From positions 1,364,001 to 1,428,000 of the forward strand of contig NZ_CP048814.1 of the NCBI RefSeq assembly GCF_014217785.1: 64,000 nucleotides of DNA. The letters run 5' to 3'. Made by a program: the position numbers and the translations under genes. Origin of the DNA: Rhodococcus triatomae (GTDB lineage: Bacteria; Actinomycetota; Actinomycetes; Mycobacteriales; Mycobacteriaceae). Under the pieces are notes generated by a model. The model saw only the letters and a program-made list of their open reading frames with translations. It did no database searches and had not been told where the DNA came from. Positions 1-8,251 of the stretch are shown here, piece after piece (position 1 is the first letter of the stretch; each line of letters starts with the position of its first letter).

Positions 1-1
1 C

Positions 2-409
2 CTCCACGTCGCCAAGATCGCCCGCAGGCGCCATCCCAACCACGTCCTTCCGGAGGAGGTCAACGGCTACTTCGCCGAGATGGGCCGGATCGCGGTCTCC
101 ATCGGCGCAGCCGCCAGGGAAGTCCTGGAAACCCGCGACCCCGAGCGCGCCGCCCGGCTGCGTGAGGAGGACGAGGCGATGGACGACCTGCACCGGCACC
201 TCTTCACGGTTCTCATGGATCGGGAATGGAAGCACGGCGTCGCGGCGGCCGTCGACGTCACCCTCCTCGGGCGCTTCTACGAGCGATTCGCCGACCACGC
301 CGTCGAGGTCGGCCGACGGGTCGTCTTCCTCGTCACCGGCAGGCTCCCCGAGGACAACGACGCGGCACTGCCCACGGCCGACAAGCTCACCACCTACCCG
401 GAAGACTGA
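2..409 (+). CDS. phoU: PhoU phosphate-signalling protein, 3' part
   Basis: The reading frame is open from the window edge, so the N-terminus is missing; about 135 residues are seen. The stretch around residues 7-27 ([15 protein letters not shown] then [10 protein letters not shown]) and the following helix-rich segment with [20 protein letters not shown] match the second half of PhoU, a two-repeat three-helix-bundle protein that binds metal and links the PstSCAB transporter to the phosphate-sensing two-component system. It lies convergent to pstB with a long palindrome between them. In M. tuberculosis the equivalent neighbour is phoY2. An internal ATG at base 80 is only a codon inside the protein. 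Confidence 0.9.
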   Translation, partial: LHVAKIARRRHPNHVLPEEVNGYFAEMGRIAVSIGAAAREVLETRDPERAARLREEDEAMDDLHRHLFTVLMDREWKHGVAAAVDVTLLGRFYERFADHAVEVGRRVVFLVTGRLPEDNDAALPTADKLTTYPED

Positions 410-515
410 TCGGCCGGACCAGCGCGGTCGGGAGCCGGGGCCTCAGGCCCCGGCTCCTCGTACATCCCCGGCCCTGCTGCTCCCCCGCCCTGCGCGCGCT
501 CCCCTGATCCCGAAA

Positions 516-564
516 GATGAATGGCACTTTCATCGCCTCTGAGGCGATGAAAGTGCCATTCATC
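516..564. terminator. Perfect 24-bp palindrome between phoU and pstB
   Basis: Arms at 516-539 and 541-564 are exact reverse complements with a single T at 540 as centre. There is no U-tract. Its position between the ends of two convergent genes suggests a bidirectional terminator. The arm (GATGAATGGCACTTTCATC...) resembles the arms at 24886-24940 and 63229-63279, so it appears to belong to a dispersed family. Confidence 0.7.
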
Positions 565-605
565 CGTGTGCGGGGGCTCGGTATGGGGGCGAGGCCCCCG
601 GCCGC

Positions 606-1382
606 CTACCCGAAGCGGCCGGAGATGTAGTCCTCGGTGGCCTTCTGCGTCGGGTTGGAGAAGATCTTCTCGGTGTCGTCGATCTCGACGAGCTTGCCGG
701 GCTTCCCGGTGGCCTCGAGATTGAAGAACGCCGTCTGGTCGCTCACCCGAGCGGCCTGCTGCATGTTGTGCGTCACGATGACGATCGTGAAGTCCTTCTT
801 CAGCTGGGTGATCAGGTCCTCGATCGCGAGAGTGGAGATCGGGTCGAGTGCCGAACACGGCTCGTCCATGAGCAGCACGTCCGGGGACACCGCGATCGCC
901 CGCGCGATGCACAGACGCTGCTGCTGGCCACCGGACAGCCCGCCACCGGGCTTGTCGAGGCGGTCCTTGACCTCGGTCCAGAGGTTGGCACCGCGCAACG
1001 ACTGCTCGGCGACCTCGTCGAGCTTCTTCTTGTTCCGCTCGCCCTGCAGCTTCAGGCCGGCCACGACGTTGTCGCGGATCGACATGGTGGGGAACGGGTT
1101 GGGCCGCTGGAAGACCATGCCGATGGTCTTGCGGACCCCGACCGGGTCGACGCCGCTGCCGTAGATGTCCTCGCCGTCGAGCAGGATGGAACCTTCGACA
1201 CGGGCACCCGGGGTGACCTCGTGCATCCGGTTCAGCGCCCGCAGGACGGTCGACTTGCCGCAGCCGGACGGCCCGATGAAGGCGGTCACGTTCCGCGGGG
1301 GCACGGACAGACCGACATCGGCGACGGCGTGGAACTTGCCGTAGAAGATGTTGACGTCCTTGAGATCCAGACGCTTGGCCAT
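606..1382 (-). CDS. pstB: Phosphate ABC transporter ATP-binding protein PstB
   Basis: PstB powers high-affinity inorganic phosphate uptake on the cytoplasmic face of PstA/PstC. The 258-residue length is normal. Visible ABC motifs are Walker A GPSGCGKS (residues 37-44), Q-loop FQRPNPFP (91-98), signature LSGGQQQR (149-156), Walker B VLLMDE (169-174) and the H-loop histidine in THNM (about 205). The Q-loop followed by NPFP is typical of PstB. The gene is last in pstS-pstC-pstA-pstB, 64 bp after pstA, and ends facing phoU. Expression probably comes from the PHO-box promoter upstream of pstS. Confidence 0.97.
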   Translation of the reverse strand: MAKRLDLKDVNIFYGKFHAVADVGLSVPPRNVTAFIGPSGCGKSTVLRALNRMHEVTPGARVEGSILLDGEDIYGSGVDPVGVRKTIGMVFQRPNPFPTMSIRDNVVAGLKLQGERNKKKLDEVAEQSLRGANLWTEVKDRLDKPGGGLSGGQQQRLCIARAIAVSPDVLLMDEPCSALDPISTLAIEDLITQLKKDFTIVIVTHNMQQAARVSDQTAFFNLEATGKPGKLVEIDDTEKIFSNPTQKATEDYISGRFG

Positions 1383-1446
1383 TACCGGCTCCCTACTGAT
1401 TGTTCTGACGGTTCGTGAACGTGTTCGTGAGCACCGAGGAGTGGAG

Positions 1447-2355
1447 TCACTTGGTGCGGACCTGTGAGAAGTGGCCGATGACCTTGGCCCCGATGTTGAG
1501 GATGGCGATGAGCAGGATCAGCGTGAGCGCCGCGCCCCAGATGCGCATGCTGCCCGCATCGGTGGGGTTGTTCATCTCGGCGACCATGACGCCGGGCAGG
1601 GTGCCCATCTCGCCGCCGAAGAGGTTGAAGTTGATGAAGGGTGCGTAGCCCACGAGGATCAGCAGCGGGGCCGTCTCGCCCATCACCCGAGCCAGCGCGA
1701 GCATGATGCCGGTGATGACACCGGGGGCCGCGGTAGGCAGGACGATCCGCGCGATGGTCTTCCACTTCGGGACACCGAGGGCGTAGGACGCCTCGCGCAG
1801 ATCCTGCGGGACGATCCGGAGCATCTCCTCGGTGCTGCGCACCACCACGGGCACCATCAGCAGGACGAGGGCCAGCGCCACCGCGAATCCGGACTTGGGG
1901 AAGCCGAAGGTGGCGATCCACAGCGCGAAGATGAACAGTGCAGCCACGATCGAGGGGACGCCGGAGAGGATGTCCACCATGAAGGTAGTCACGCGGGCGA
2001 GCTTCGAACGCCGGTCCGCGTACTCGACCAGATAGATCGCGACGAAGATTCCGAGTGGGACGGACAGCACCGCACACACCAGGCCCTGCAGGACCGTTCC
2101 GATGATCGCGTGGTAGACGCCGCCGCCCTCGGAGGACGCGGTGAGTCCACTCAGGGAGTGGGTGAACCAGGTGGAGTTCGTGACCGCCGGCAGGCCCCTG
2201 GCCACCACGGTGACGAGCACCCAGACCAGGGGGACGAGGGCGATCAGCACCGCCAGGGTCACCAGGACGGTCGCCGTGAGATCCGTGAACCGCCGCCGGG
2301 CGCTGACGCCCTGGAAGGTGGGCGCCTTGACGGGCTTGTCGAGGAGTGTCGCCAT
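1447..2355 (-). CDS. pstA: Phosphate ABC transporter permease PstA
   Basis: A 302-residue inner-membrane permease that forms the phosphate channel with PstC. A hydrophobic helix follows residue 25 ([19 protein letters not shown]), with further helices across the protein. The permease loop [21 protein letters not shown], which contacts the ATPase, is clear, as are the substrate-family segments [16 protein letters not shown] and [14 protein letters not shown]. The start is 3 bp downstream of the pstC stop, so translation is probably coupled. No defect is seen. Confidence 0.96.
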   Translation of the reverse strand: MATLLDKPVKAPTFQGVSARRRFTDLTATVLVTLAVLIALVPLVWVLVTVVARGLPAVTNSTWFTHSLSGLTASSEGGGVYHAIIGTVLQGLVCAVLSVPLGIFVAIYLVEYADRRSKLARVTTFMVDILSGVPSIVAALFIFALWIATFGFPKSGFAVALALVLLMVPVVVRSTEEMLRIVPQDLREASYALGVPKWKTIARIVLPTAAPGVITGIMLALARVMGETAPLLILVGYAPFINFNLFGGEMGTLPGVMVAEMNNPTDAGSMRIWGAALTLILLIAILNIGAKVIGHFSQVRTK

Positions 2356-2358
2356 GGG

Positions 2359-3483
2359 TCAGTCCTTCGTCTTGCCCGCGATCACCATGCGAGCCGCGGC
2401 GTTGACCACGAAGGTGAGCACGAAGAGTACGAGTCCGGCCGCGATGTAGGCGCCGGCCTGGATGTTGTTGTTGAACTCGGCGTAACCGAGTGCGATCTTC
2501 GACGCGATGGTGGCGCCGCCGTCGAACAGCGACCACGAGAACGCCTCGGACGTGGTGCGCAGGATCAGATACAGCGCCATCGTCTCGCCGAGGGCACGGC
2601 CCAGGCCCAGCATGGAACCGCTGATGTATCCGGACTTGCCGAACGGGATGACGGTGGTGCGCACCACCTCCCAGCGGGTGGCGCCGAGCGCGAGTGCCGC
2701 CTCGATCTGCGCCGTCGGGGTCTGGACGAAGACTTCCCGGGTGACGGCCGTGATCACCGGGAGGATCATCACGCCCAGGACGATGCCTGCCGTGAAGATC
2801 GTGCCACCGCCGATGATGGAGCCGCTTCCGGTGGCGAAGAGCGGGAACCAGCCCAGATTCTCGTTGAGCCACAACGCGAACGGCCGGATCGCCGGTGCGA
2901 ACACCAGCAGGCCCCACAGGCCGTAGACGACGGAGGGGACGGCGGCGAGCAGGTCGATGACGTAGGCGAGTGGACGCTTGAGCCAGCTCGGCGCGTATTC
3001 GGTGAGGAAGATCGCGATGCCCAGGGCGACCGGCATCGCCAGCACGAGGGCGAACAGCGAGACCAGGATCGTCACCTGGAGCAGGTCGAGCACGCCGAAC
3101 GACATGTGCTCGATGTCGACGGTCACCCACTCGCGGCTGGTGAGGAAGTTGGCCTCGTTCCGCGAGAGCGCGGGAACGGCGCGCCACACCAGGAACACGC
3201 CGATCGCCGCGATGAGGATGGAGATGAACACCGCCGAGCCCGAGGACAGGCTCTGGAAGATCCGGTCTCCCGGGCGAACCTTGGACCGTCCGGGGATCTT
3301 CGGGGTGGTGTCGTTGCCGTCGGGGCCGGGGCCGGCTCCGGCGTCGTCACCGGCTCCGGCCGTCGTGTCGGCCTGTGTGGAACTCAAGTCGGCCTCCGAG
3401 GTGCCGTTCGGACCGCCCACCCCGGCCCCGCTCTGCGCGGGGCCGGTGGTGCGAGGTGTGGATCGGGTGGGCGCGTCGCTCAT
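2359..3483 (-). CDS. pstC: Phosphate ABC transporter permease PstC
   Basis: A 374-residue permease partner of PstA. The first 75 residues are hydrophilic and low in complexity (Thr, Gly, Pro, Asp and Ala rich; TSEADLSST, then TTAGAGDDAGAGPGPDG) and precede the first membrane helix (GSAVFISILIAAIGVFLVW). PstC proteins are usually 300-340 residues, so this cytoplasmic tail is an extension, as seen in other actinobacteria. The coupling loop EAALALGATRWEVVRTTVIP and the GLGRALGETMALYLILR segment identify the family. It lies 67 bp downstream of pstS. Confidence 0.96.
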   Translation of the reverse strand: MSDAPTRSTPRTTGPAQSGAGVGGPNGTSEADLSSTQADTTAGAGDDAGAGPGPDGNDTTPKIPGRSKVRPGDRIFQSLSSGSAVFISILIAAIGVFLVWRAVPALSRNEANFLTSREWVTVDIEHMSFGVLDLLQVTILVSLFALVLAMPVALGIAIFLTEYAPSWLKRPLAYVIDLLAAVPSVVYGLWGLLVFAPAIRPFALWLNENLGWFPLFATGSGSIIGGGTIFTAGIVLGVMILPVITAVTREVFVQTPTAQIEAALALGATRWEVVRTTVIPFGKSGYISGSMLGLGRALGETMALYLILRTTSEAFSWSLFDGGATIASKIALGYAEFNNNIQAGAYIAAGLVLFVLTFVVNAAARMVIAGKTKD

Positions 3484-3550
3484 GTGCGCTCGCTATCTCC
3501 TGCTGATTCCGAATATAGAGGCAGTAGCGTTCCGAACGAATCGGAAGCGA

Positions 3551-4669
3551 TCAGCTGATCGCTTCGACAGACGCGGTCAGCTTTTCCTTGAAACTCTCGG
3601 GCAGCGGGACGTAGCCCTGTTCGGTCAGGCCCTGCTGTCCCTCGTTCGCGGCGCTGGTCAGGAAGGACTTCACCGCAGCGCTGGTGTCGGCGTCGTACCC
3701 GGCCGAGCAGACGATCTCGTAGGTGGCGAGCACCAGCGGGTAGGCATCCTCCTCGGTGGTACCGAAGATCGAGGTGAGATCCAGCGTGAGGTCACCCACA
3801 CCCTCGCCGACGAACTCGGCTCCGTCGATCACCTTGGCTGCGGTCTCCTCGGTCAGCTCGACCGGGCCGGAACCGGTGTCGATGCGTGCCGAGTTCAGGC
3901 CCTGCTGGTCCGCGAAGGACTTCTCGACGTAGGTGACGGTTCCCGCGGAACCGGCGACGGCCTGGGCCACGCCCGCCGATCCCCGCGCGCCTTCACCGAC
4001 ACCGCCGGTGAAGTCCGAGCCGGCACCCGTCGTCCAGTCCTGCGGCGCCGCGACACCGAGGTACTGCTGGACGTTGTCGGTGGTGCCCGACGAGTCCGAA
4101 CGGAAGATGGGGGTGATCGCCGAGTCGGGGAGGTCCGTCCCCTCGTTGAGGGCCGCGATCGCCGGATCGTTCCAGCGGTTGATCCCGCCGTTGAAGATCT
4201 TGGCGATGGTGGGGGCGTCGAGGACGAGATCGTCGACACCGTCGAGGTTGTAGGCAATGGACACCGGCCCGAAGACGAGCGGCAGGTTCCATGCCTCGCC
4301 GCCGACGCAGCGGGTCTTGGCCTCCTCGGCCTGCTCACCCGTGATGGCGGAATCCGAGCCGGCGAAATCGACCTGGCCGGCGACGAACTGCGTCCGGCCG
4401 TCGCCCGACCCGGTCGGGTTGTAGGCCACGTTCACGTTCGTGCCCTGCTGCTGACAGACGCTGATGTAGGTGGCGACGAACTGGTCCATCGCGTTCTTCT
4501 GCGCCGAGGAGCCGGCGCCGGAGAGCCGCTCCTTGCCCTCGCACGTCGCGGTCGAATCGGAGGTGTCGGCCCCACCCGAGGCCGAGTTGTCGTCGCTGCC
4601 ACACGCCGCCAAGGTCATGGCCCCTACGGCCAAGGCTCCCAGCAGGGCCCCGTTGCGCTTGAGATTCAC
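3551..4669 (-). CDS. pstS: Phosphate-binding lipoprotein PstS
   Basis: This is the periplasmic-side phosphate receptor of the Pst system, anchored as a lipoprotein: a hydrophobic signal peptide ends in lipobox LAAC with the acylated Cys at residue 23. Phosphate-contacting motifs include LSGAGSSAQ, the GSGDGRTQFVAG region, FAGSDSAI, and RSDSSGTTDNVQQYL. Length is 372 residues, normal for PstS. The start is a GTG preceded by GGAGG; the operon order pstS-C-A-B is complete. A PHO box at 4808-4825 lies about 140 bp upstream, so phosphate starvation should induce it. Confidence 0.96.
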   Translation of the reverse strand: MNLKRNGALLGALAVGAMTLAACGSDDNSASGGADTSDSTATCEGKERLSGAGSSAQKNAMDQFVATYISVCQQQGTNVNVAYNPTGSGDGRTQFVAGQVDFAGSDSAITGEQAEEAKTRCVGGEAWNLPLVFGPVSIAYNLDGVDDLVLDAPTIAKIFNGGINRWNDPAIAALNEGTDLPDSAITPIFRSDSSGTTDNVQQYLGVAAPQDWTTGAGSDFTGGVGEGARGSAGVAQAVAGSAGTVTYVEKSFADQQGLNSARIDTGSGPVELTEETAAKVIDGAEFVGEGVGDLTLDLTSIFGTTEEDAYPLVLATYEIVCSAGYDADTSAAVKSFLTSAANEGQQGLTEQGYVPLPESFKEKLTASVEAIS

Positions 4670-4807
4670 CTAAATCCTCCGGAAATCGCTACCGACGCGG
4701 CCCCGTCTCGGGCGGCGACACGAGGTGCGGAGGACTCCCCGCACCGGGCAACCACCTGGCGCCCAGGGAGAACGTAGGAGTCCGGCATGTCCAGATTCAC
4801 GACGAAT

Positions 4808-4825
4808 GGTGAACGGAGGGTGAAC
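4808..4825 (-). promoter_or_regulatory. PHO box upstream of pstS (two GTTCACC units)
   Basis: On the minus strand GTTCACC occurs twice with an 11-base period (GTTCACCctccGTTCACC). This is the direct-repeat-unit arrangement known for PhoP in Streptomyces and close to RegX3 sites. About 14 bases further on is TGAATC, which could be a -35 element with a 17-base spacer to TACGTT (4771-4776). Position and spacing support phosphate-starvation control of pstSCAB. Confidence 0.75.
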
Positions 4826-4879
4826 AGACGGAACACTGGTCGCTCACCACCTGGTTCCGGCGGCCGGGTGTGCGCGATC

Positions 4880-5812
4880 TCACCGGTTCGCGGGCGCCCC
4901 GTACGCGATGTCGGAGTGGAACCGGGTGAATCCGAGGCGCTCGTAGGTGTGCAGTGCCGCGGTGTTGTCACCCTCGACGTACAGCAGCACGGTGTCGAGG
5001 CCACGCTCGTGCAGATGATGCAGTCCGGCCAGGGTGAGTACCCGTCCGAGCCCGCGCCCCTGCGCGCTCGGAGACACGCCCACCACGTACACCTCGCCCA
5101 TCGCGGGTTCGGAACCCTGCGGCGGATGCACCTTGGTCCAGTGGAACCCCAGCAACTCGTGCGGGGCCTCACCGGCGCGGGCGAGGAACAGCCCGGCCGG
5201 GTCGAACCACGGTTCCCCGCGGCGTTCGGCGATGTCCCGCTCGGTCCAGGAGCCCTGCTCCGGGTGCCAGGAGAACGCCGCAGCGTTGACGGCAAGGATC
5301 TCGGCGTCGTCCTCGGGCCCTCGATAGGCGCCGAGCGAGATGTCGTCCGGGACCACCAGATCCGGTAGCCGCCCGCGATCCGCCGTCCGGCGTAGTTGCA
5401 GCAGTTCCCGCAGGCCGGCGAGGCCGAGCCGCTGCGCCACCGCACGCGCTGCCGGGAGGTCGCCGTGAGCCCACACCCGGGCCCCGGGGCCCGCTGCTCC
5501 CAGCGCCTCGCGCACCACGTCGGTACCGATGCCCCGTCCGCGGTGCGCCGGATCGACCACGGCCTCGACCATCGCCGGGTGCGGATCGTGCCCCGGCTGC
5601 ACCTGGGCATAGCCGACCACCTCGCCACCGGCGATCCACGCCAGGTGCCGGACGTCGCCGTCGGACCGGACGGCGTGGACGCCCTGCTCCGACACCGGGT
5701 CGGTGCCGTCCGTCTCGGCCGCGCGGCCGATCAACGCCAGAACCCGGTCCGCGACGGCCGGCTCCAGGCGGGTCGTCAGTGCGCCGGACCCGGGAGGACC
5801 ACTGCCCGCCAT
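4880..5812 (-). CDS. mshD: Mycothiol synthase MshD
   Basis: MshD acetylates Cys-GlcN-Ins with acetyl-CoA in the last step of mycothiol synthesis, in the cytoplasm. The 310-residue protein contains two GNAT domains. Acetyl-CoA loops are visible in both: HRGRGIG in the N-terminal domain and AQGRGLG in the C-terminal one. The C-terminal half also has the family segments FSWHPEQGSWT, GFHWTKVH, GEVYVVGVSP and the ending YERLGF. Its start lies 18 bp after the glnR stop, suggesting cotranscription, with pstS downstream on the same strand. Presence of mshD marks the organism as an actinobacterium. Confidence 0.95.
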   Translation of the reverse strand: MAGSGPPGSGALTTRLEPAVADRVLALIGRAAETDGTDPVSEQGVHAVRSDGDVRHLAWIAGGEVVGYAQVQPGHDPHPAMVEAVVDPAHRGRGIGTDVVREALGAAGPGARVWAHGDLPAARAVAQRLGLAGLRELLQLRRTADRGRLPDLVVPDDISLGAYRGPEDDAEILAVNAAAFSWHPEQGSWTERDIAERRGEPWFDPAGLFLARAGEAPHELLGFHWTKVHPPQGSEPAMGEVYVVGVSPSAQGRGLGRVLTLAGLHHLHERGLDTVLLYVEGDNTAALHTYERLGFTRFHSDIAYGAPANR

Positions 5813-5830
5813 CTATGCCACCGCACCCAT

Positions 5831-6577
5831 CTACACGACCGAGTCGTCGACGTCGGGAAATTCGAGTTCGGTCTCGTCGTCGCCGAGCGGAGAACCGGCC
5901 TTGCTACGCGAGGTGGGCCGCACCGCCTTGTATCCGACATTGCGGACCGTGCCGATGAGCGACTCGTACTCGCTGCCGAGCTTGGCTCGCAGACGTCGCA
6001 CGTGCACGTCCACGGTGCGGGTGCCGCCGAAGAAGTCGTAGCCCCACACCTCCTGGAGCAACTGTGCCCGGGTGAACACCCGGCCGGCGTGCTGGGCCAG
6101 GTACTTGAGGAGCTCGAATTCCTTGTAAGTCAGATCGAGGGGACGACCCCGCAGTCGTGCGGTGTACGTCCCCTCGTCGATCACGAGCTCGCCCAGAGTG
6201 ATCTTTCCGCTGGTCTCCGGACTCGCGGTTCCGCCGCTCCTGCCGACGAGCAGGCGCAGACGCGCGTCCACCTCGGCCGGTCCGGTGCCGGGTAGGAGAA
6301 TGTCGTCGAGGCCCCAGTCGGAATTGACCGCCACCAGACCGCCCTCGGTGAGCACGGCCACGACCGGCACCGCGGAGCCGGTACTGCCCAGCAGCCGACA
6401 CAGCCCGCGAGCGGCCGCCAGGTCGGTACGTGCGTCCACGAGGGCCACGTCGGCCGTGCCGGCCTCGAGCAGGGAGGACACCTCGGTGGGCGCAGGGCGC
6501 ACACTGTGCGCCAGAAGTGCGAGCGCGGGGAGCACCGCCTCCGGGTTGGGGTCGGAGGTCAGAAGGAGCAGCTCCAC
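5831..6577 (-). CDS. glnR: OmpR-family nitrogen regulator GlnR
   Basis: A 248-residue response-regulator-like protein. The receiver (residues 1-115) has one conserved Asp at position 48 (VDAR) but an unusual surround, as in atypical GlnR receivers that act without a known kinase. The winged-helix domain (about 125-225) contains [19 protein letters not shown] and [20 protein letters not shown], nearly identical to my memory of M. tuberculosis Rv0818. GlnR activates nitrogen-assimilation genes when nitrogen is scarce. Next to mshD, as in mycobacteria. The start is a GTG with AGGAGG just upstream; the acidic tail ends in [10 protein letters not shown]. Confidence 0.93.
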   Translation of the reverse strand: MELLLLTSDPNPEAVLPALALLAHSVRPAPTEVSSLLEAGTADVALVDARTDLAAARGLCRLLGSTGSAVPVVAVLTEGGLVAVNSDWGLDDILLPGTGPAEVDARLRLLVGRSGGTASPETSGKITLGELVIDEGTYTARLRGRPLDLTYKEFELLKYLAQHAGRVFTRAQLLQEVWGYDFFGGTRTVDVHVRRLRAKLGSEYESLIGTVRNVGYKAVRPTSRSKAGSPLGDDETELEFPDVDDSVV

Positions 6578-6624
6578 ACAGCCTCCTATCTCGATAGCCT
6601 CGGTGTTCGCGGGACGAACGGGTC

Positions 6625-6641
6625 GTCACCGCATGGGTGAC
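6625..6641. promoter_or_regulatory. Inverted repeat GTCACC-N5-GGTGAC between glnR and lmeA
   Basis: A perfect 6-bp inverted repeat with five-base spacer lies in the intergenic region of the divergent glnR and lmeA genes, 48 bp from the glnR start. Position suits a regulator site. It does not match the GlnR box I know (GTnAC-N6-GAAAC), so the binding protein is unknown. Confidence 0.35.
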
Positions 6642-6748
6642 AGACTAGCGCGCTGTTCCGGACGAATGCCGCGCAGGACGCGGTCCGACCAGCCCTCGAC
6701 CCGATGGGGGCTCGGCCGTCCCTCCTGCTCGTCCGTCACAATGGTGCG

Positions 6749-7546
6749 GTGCGCAAACTCGTCATCGGAATCGTCCTCGTCCTCGGGCTGGGGGTCGTCG
6801 CCGACTTCGCCGTCGCCTCCTACGCGGAGTTCCGGGTCTCCCGCGAACTGCGGGACGGGGCATCCCTGTCCGCCGACCCCGAGGTGATGATGCACGGGTT
6901 CCCGTTCCTCACCCAGGTGTGGAACGGCCGCTACGAGGACATTTCCGTGCGCGCGCAGGGTGTCCGCAGCGAGACCGTCGGCGAGGTCACGGTCGAGGCG
7001 AACCTGCGCGGGGTGAGCGCACCACTGTCGACCCTGGTCGACTCGTCGATCGACACCCTGCCCGTCGAACATCTCGAGGGCCGGATGATCATCGACGCCA
7101 CCGACCTGGGGCAGGTTCTCGGCATCCCCGACCTGCAGGTGTCCGCTCCTCCCGCCAGCAAGTCGGACGGGACCGGCGGCTCCGGGGGCTCCGGCGCACC
7201 CACCGCGGGTGGCGTCGTCCTCACCGGCACCGTCCCGGTGGGTCCGGTGTCGACGGCCGTCAGCGTGCAGGCCGATCTGATCCTGGCCGGGGACCAGGTC
7301 CAGATCGTGGCCAGCGACTTCTACTTCGGTCCGGAAGGTCACGCGGACTTCACCATCCCCGAGCCGCTCGCTCCGGCCATCCTCGGCCTGTTCACCAGGA
7401 CGATCGAACCGAGCGAACTGCCCTTCGGGGTCCGCCCGACCGAGGTGTACGCGGAGGGCTCGAACATCGTGATCGAGGGGGTCGGCGACCACGTGCAGAT
7501 CGATCTGCGTGAGCTGCAGACCCGAGGCGAGACGCCGACGCGATGA
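6749..7546 (+). CDS. lmeA: LmeA-like DUF2993 protein (lipomannan elongation factor)
   Basis: An envelope protein of about 265 residues with one N-terminal membrane segment (KLVIGIVLVLGLGVVADFAV) and a DUF2993 body. DUF2993 members in mycobacteria (LmeA, Rv0817c) support the mannosyltransferase that elongates lipomannan. A Ser/Gly-rich linker (DGTGGSGGSGAPTAGG) sits in the middle. The family and syntenic position next to glnR and thiX agree. The start is uncertain: GTG at 6749 places the membrane segment at the N-terminus; an ATG at 6704 would add 15 residues. Neither has a good ribosome site. Overlaps the next gene by 4 bp. Confidence 0.85.
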   Translation: MRKLVIGIVLVLGLGVVADFAVASYAEFRVSRELRDGASLSADPEVMMHGFPFLTQVWNGRYEDISVRAQGVRSETVGEVTVEANLRGVSAPLSTLVDSSIDTLPVEHLEGRMIIDATDLGQVLGIPDLQVSAPPASKSDGTGGSGGSGAPTAGGVVLTGTVPVGPVSTAVSVQADLILAGDQVQIVASDFYFGPEGHADFTIPEPLAPAILGLFTRTIEPSELPFGVRPTEVYAEGSNIVIEGVGDHVQIDLRELQTRGETPTR

Positions 7547-8016
7547 CCGAACTGGTTCTCCTCGCGGTATTCCTGGGTGCTGCCGTGCTGGTGGGGCTGG
7601 TGATCCGCAGCCGCCAGGGCCGGGTCCGGACCCGGACCGATGCGGTGCCCGTCGCCGACGACCGACGCCGGGCACTCGTCGAGGCCGGCGTCGACCCCGC
7701 CGCCTCCGATCCCGTCGCGGGCGCCGTCGTCCTGCACTTCTCGGCCGACTGGTGCGGACCGTGTGCCGCCGTGCGCCGGGTCGTGCAGCACGTGCTCGAA
7801 GACCTGGCCACCACACCCCACCCGCCGGTGGAGGTCGAGCTCGACATCGACGAATACGCGGCACTGGCAAAGGAATTGGGAGTACTGTCGTTGCCGACCA
7901 CTTTCATACTCGATCGGGATCTCACCGAACGCTTCCGTGTGTCCGGCGTCCCGACAGCGGACGACCTGCGCGCAGCCCTGGCACCCCTCTCCGAGGCCGA
8001 CCAGCCAGGGGCTTGA
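7543..8016 (+). CDS. thiX: Membrane-anchored thioredoxin (ThiX-like)
   Basis: 157 residues: an N-terminal membrane helix (LVLLAVFLGAAVLVGLVI), a hydrophilic linker, and a thioredoxin fold with active site WCGPC (CGPC at 71-74) and the cis-proline segment LSLPTTFIL. It is predicted to be a dithiol-disulfide oxidoreductase tethered to the membrane. Its start overlaps the lmeA stop by ATGA, so the two are translationally coupled. In M. tuberculosis Rv0816c (thiX) holds the same place beside the cysA2 cluster, and reductant supply for sulfur-transfer proteins is a plausible role. Confidence 0.9.
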   Translation: MTELVLLAVFLGAAVLVGLVIRSRQGRVRTRTDAVPVADDRRRALVEAGVDPAASDPVAGAVVLHFSADWCGPCAAVRRVVQHVLEDLATTPHPPVEVELDIDEYAALAKELGVLSLPTTFILDRDLTERFRVSGVPTADDLRAALAPLSEADQPGA

Positions 8017-8025
8017 CCGAACAGG

Positions 8026-8031
8026 TAGACT
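8026..8031 (+). promoter_or_regulatory. -10 element for a leaderless cysteine-leader transcript
   Basis: TAGACT at 8026-8031 ends seven bases before the GTG at 8039. That spacing predicts transcription starting at the GTG, so the leader would be translated without a ribosome-binding site, the common arrangement for this leader class in mycobacteria. No convincing -35 is seen at 17 bp. Confidence 0.6.
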
Positions 8032-8038
8032 TTTTGCC

Positions 8039-8125
8039 GTGCAAACCCGCAACGAGCTCATGCTCACCCGACGCCGCGCAGTAGACCTGTGCCGCCTCGG
8101 GGCTTGTTGCTGTACCTGTCGCTAG
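8039..8125 (+). CDS. Polycysteine leader peptide (cysteine-responsive attenuator)
   Basis: A 28-codon GTG-initiated frame encodes a peptide with VDLCRLGACCCTCR at its C-terminus: five Cys in the last eleven residues. It matches the actinobacterial leader class (RRxVDLCR...C-rich) placed before sulfur genes; in mycobacteria such leaderless peptides were shown to attenuate downstream operons in response to cysteine. Here it precedes DUF4395, a sulfurtransferase gene and DUF1416. The stop codon (8123-8125) overlaps the 5' arm of a stem (8124-8131 with 8171-8178), so ribosome stalling at the Cys codons would alter the leader RNA fold. Confidence 0.87.
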   Translation: MQTRNELMLTRRRAVDLCRLGACCCTCR

Positions 8126-8215
8126 ATCACGACCGGGCGTCGCATCGTCGACGCCGAGCGCCGTCGCTCACGTGATCTCTCCGCGAACCCCCGATTCGAC
8201 CCCCCATGGGTTCGC
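8124..8215 (+). promoter_or_regulatory. Structured attenuator leader downstream of the Cys peptide
   Basis: Three pairings are visible in the 126-base gap before the DUF4395 start. An outer 8-bp stem joins 8124-8131 (AGATCACG) to 8171-8178. Inside it a 7-bp stem joins 8136-8142 (GGCGTCG) to 8149-8155. A separate 8-bp stem joins 8183-8190 (GCGAACCC) to 8208-8215 and has a C-rich 17-base loop. The first outer-stem base lies in the leader stop codon. This is the architecture expected of translation-coupled attenuation. Confidence 0.6.
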
Positions 8216-8251
8216 CCTCCCGGCTATTTCCGCACTCGCGCAGGAGCACGT

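Noticed and set aside
1471-3558. A 695-codon open frame on the plus strand across pstA/pstC
   Set aside because: It is antisense to two clearly conserved membrane proteins; its protein is highly charged and repetitive, an effect of GC-rich codon positions.
6586-6597. CTATC-TC-GATAG as an operator of glnR
   Set aside because: Short arms and a position next to the ribosome site make chance or a small hairpin more likely.
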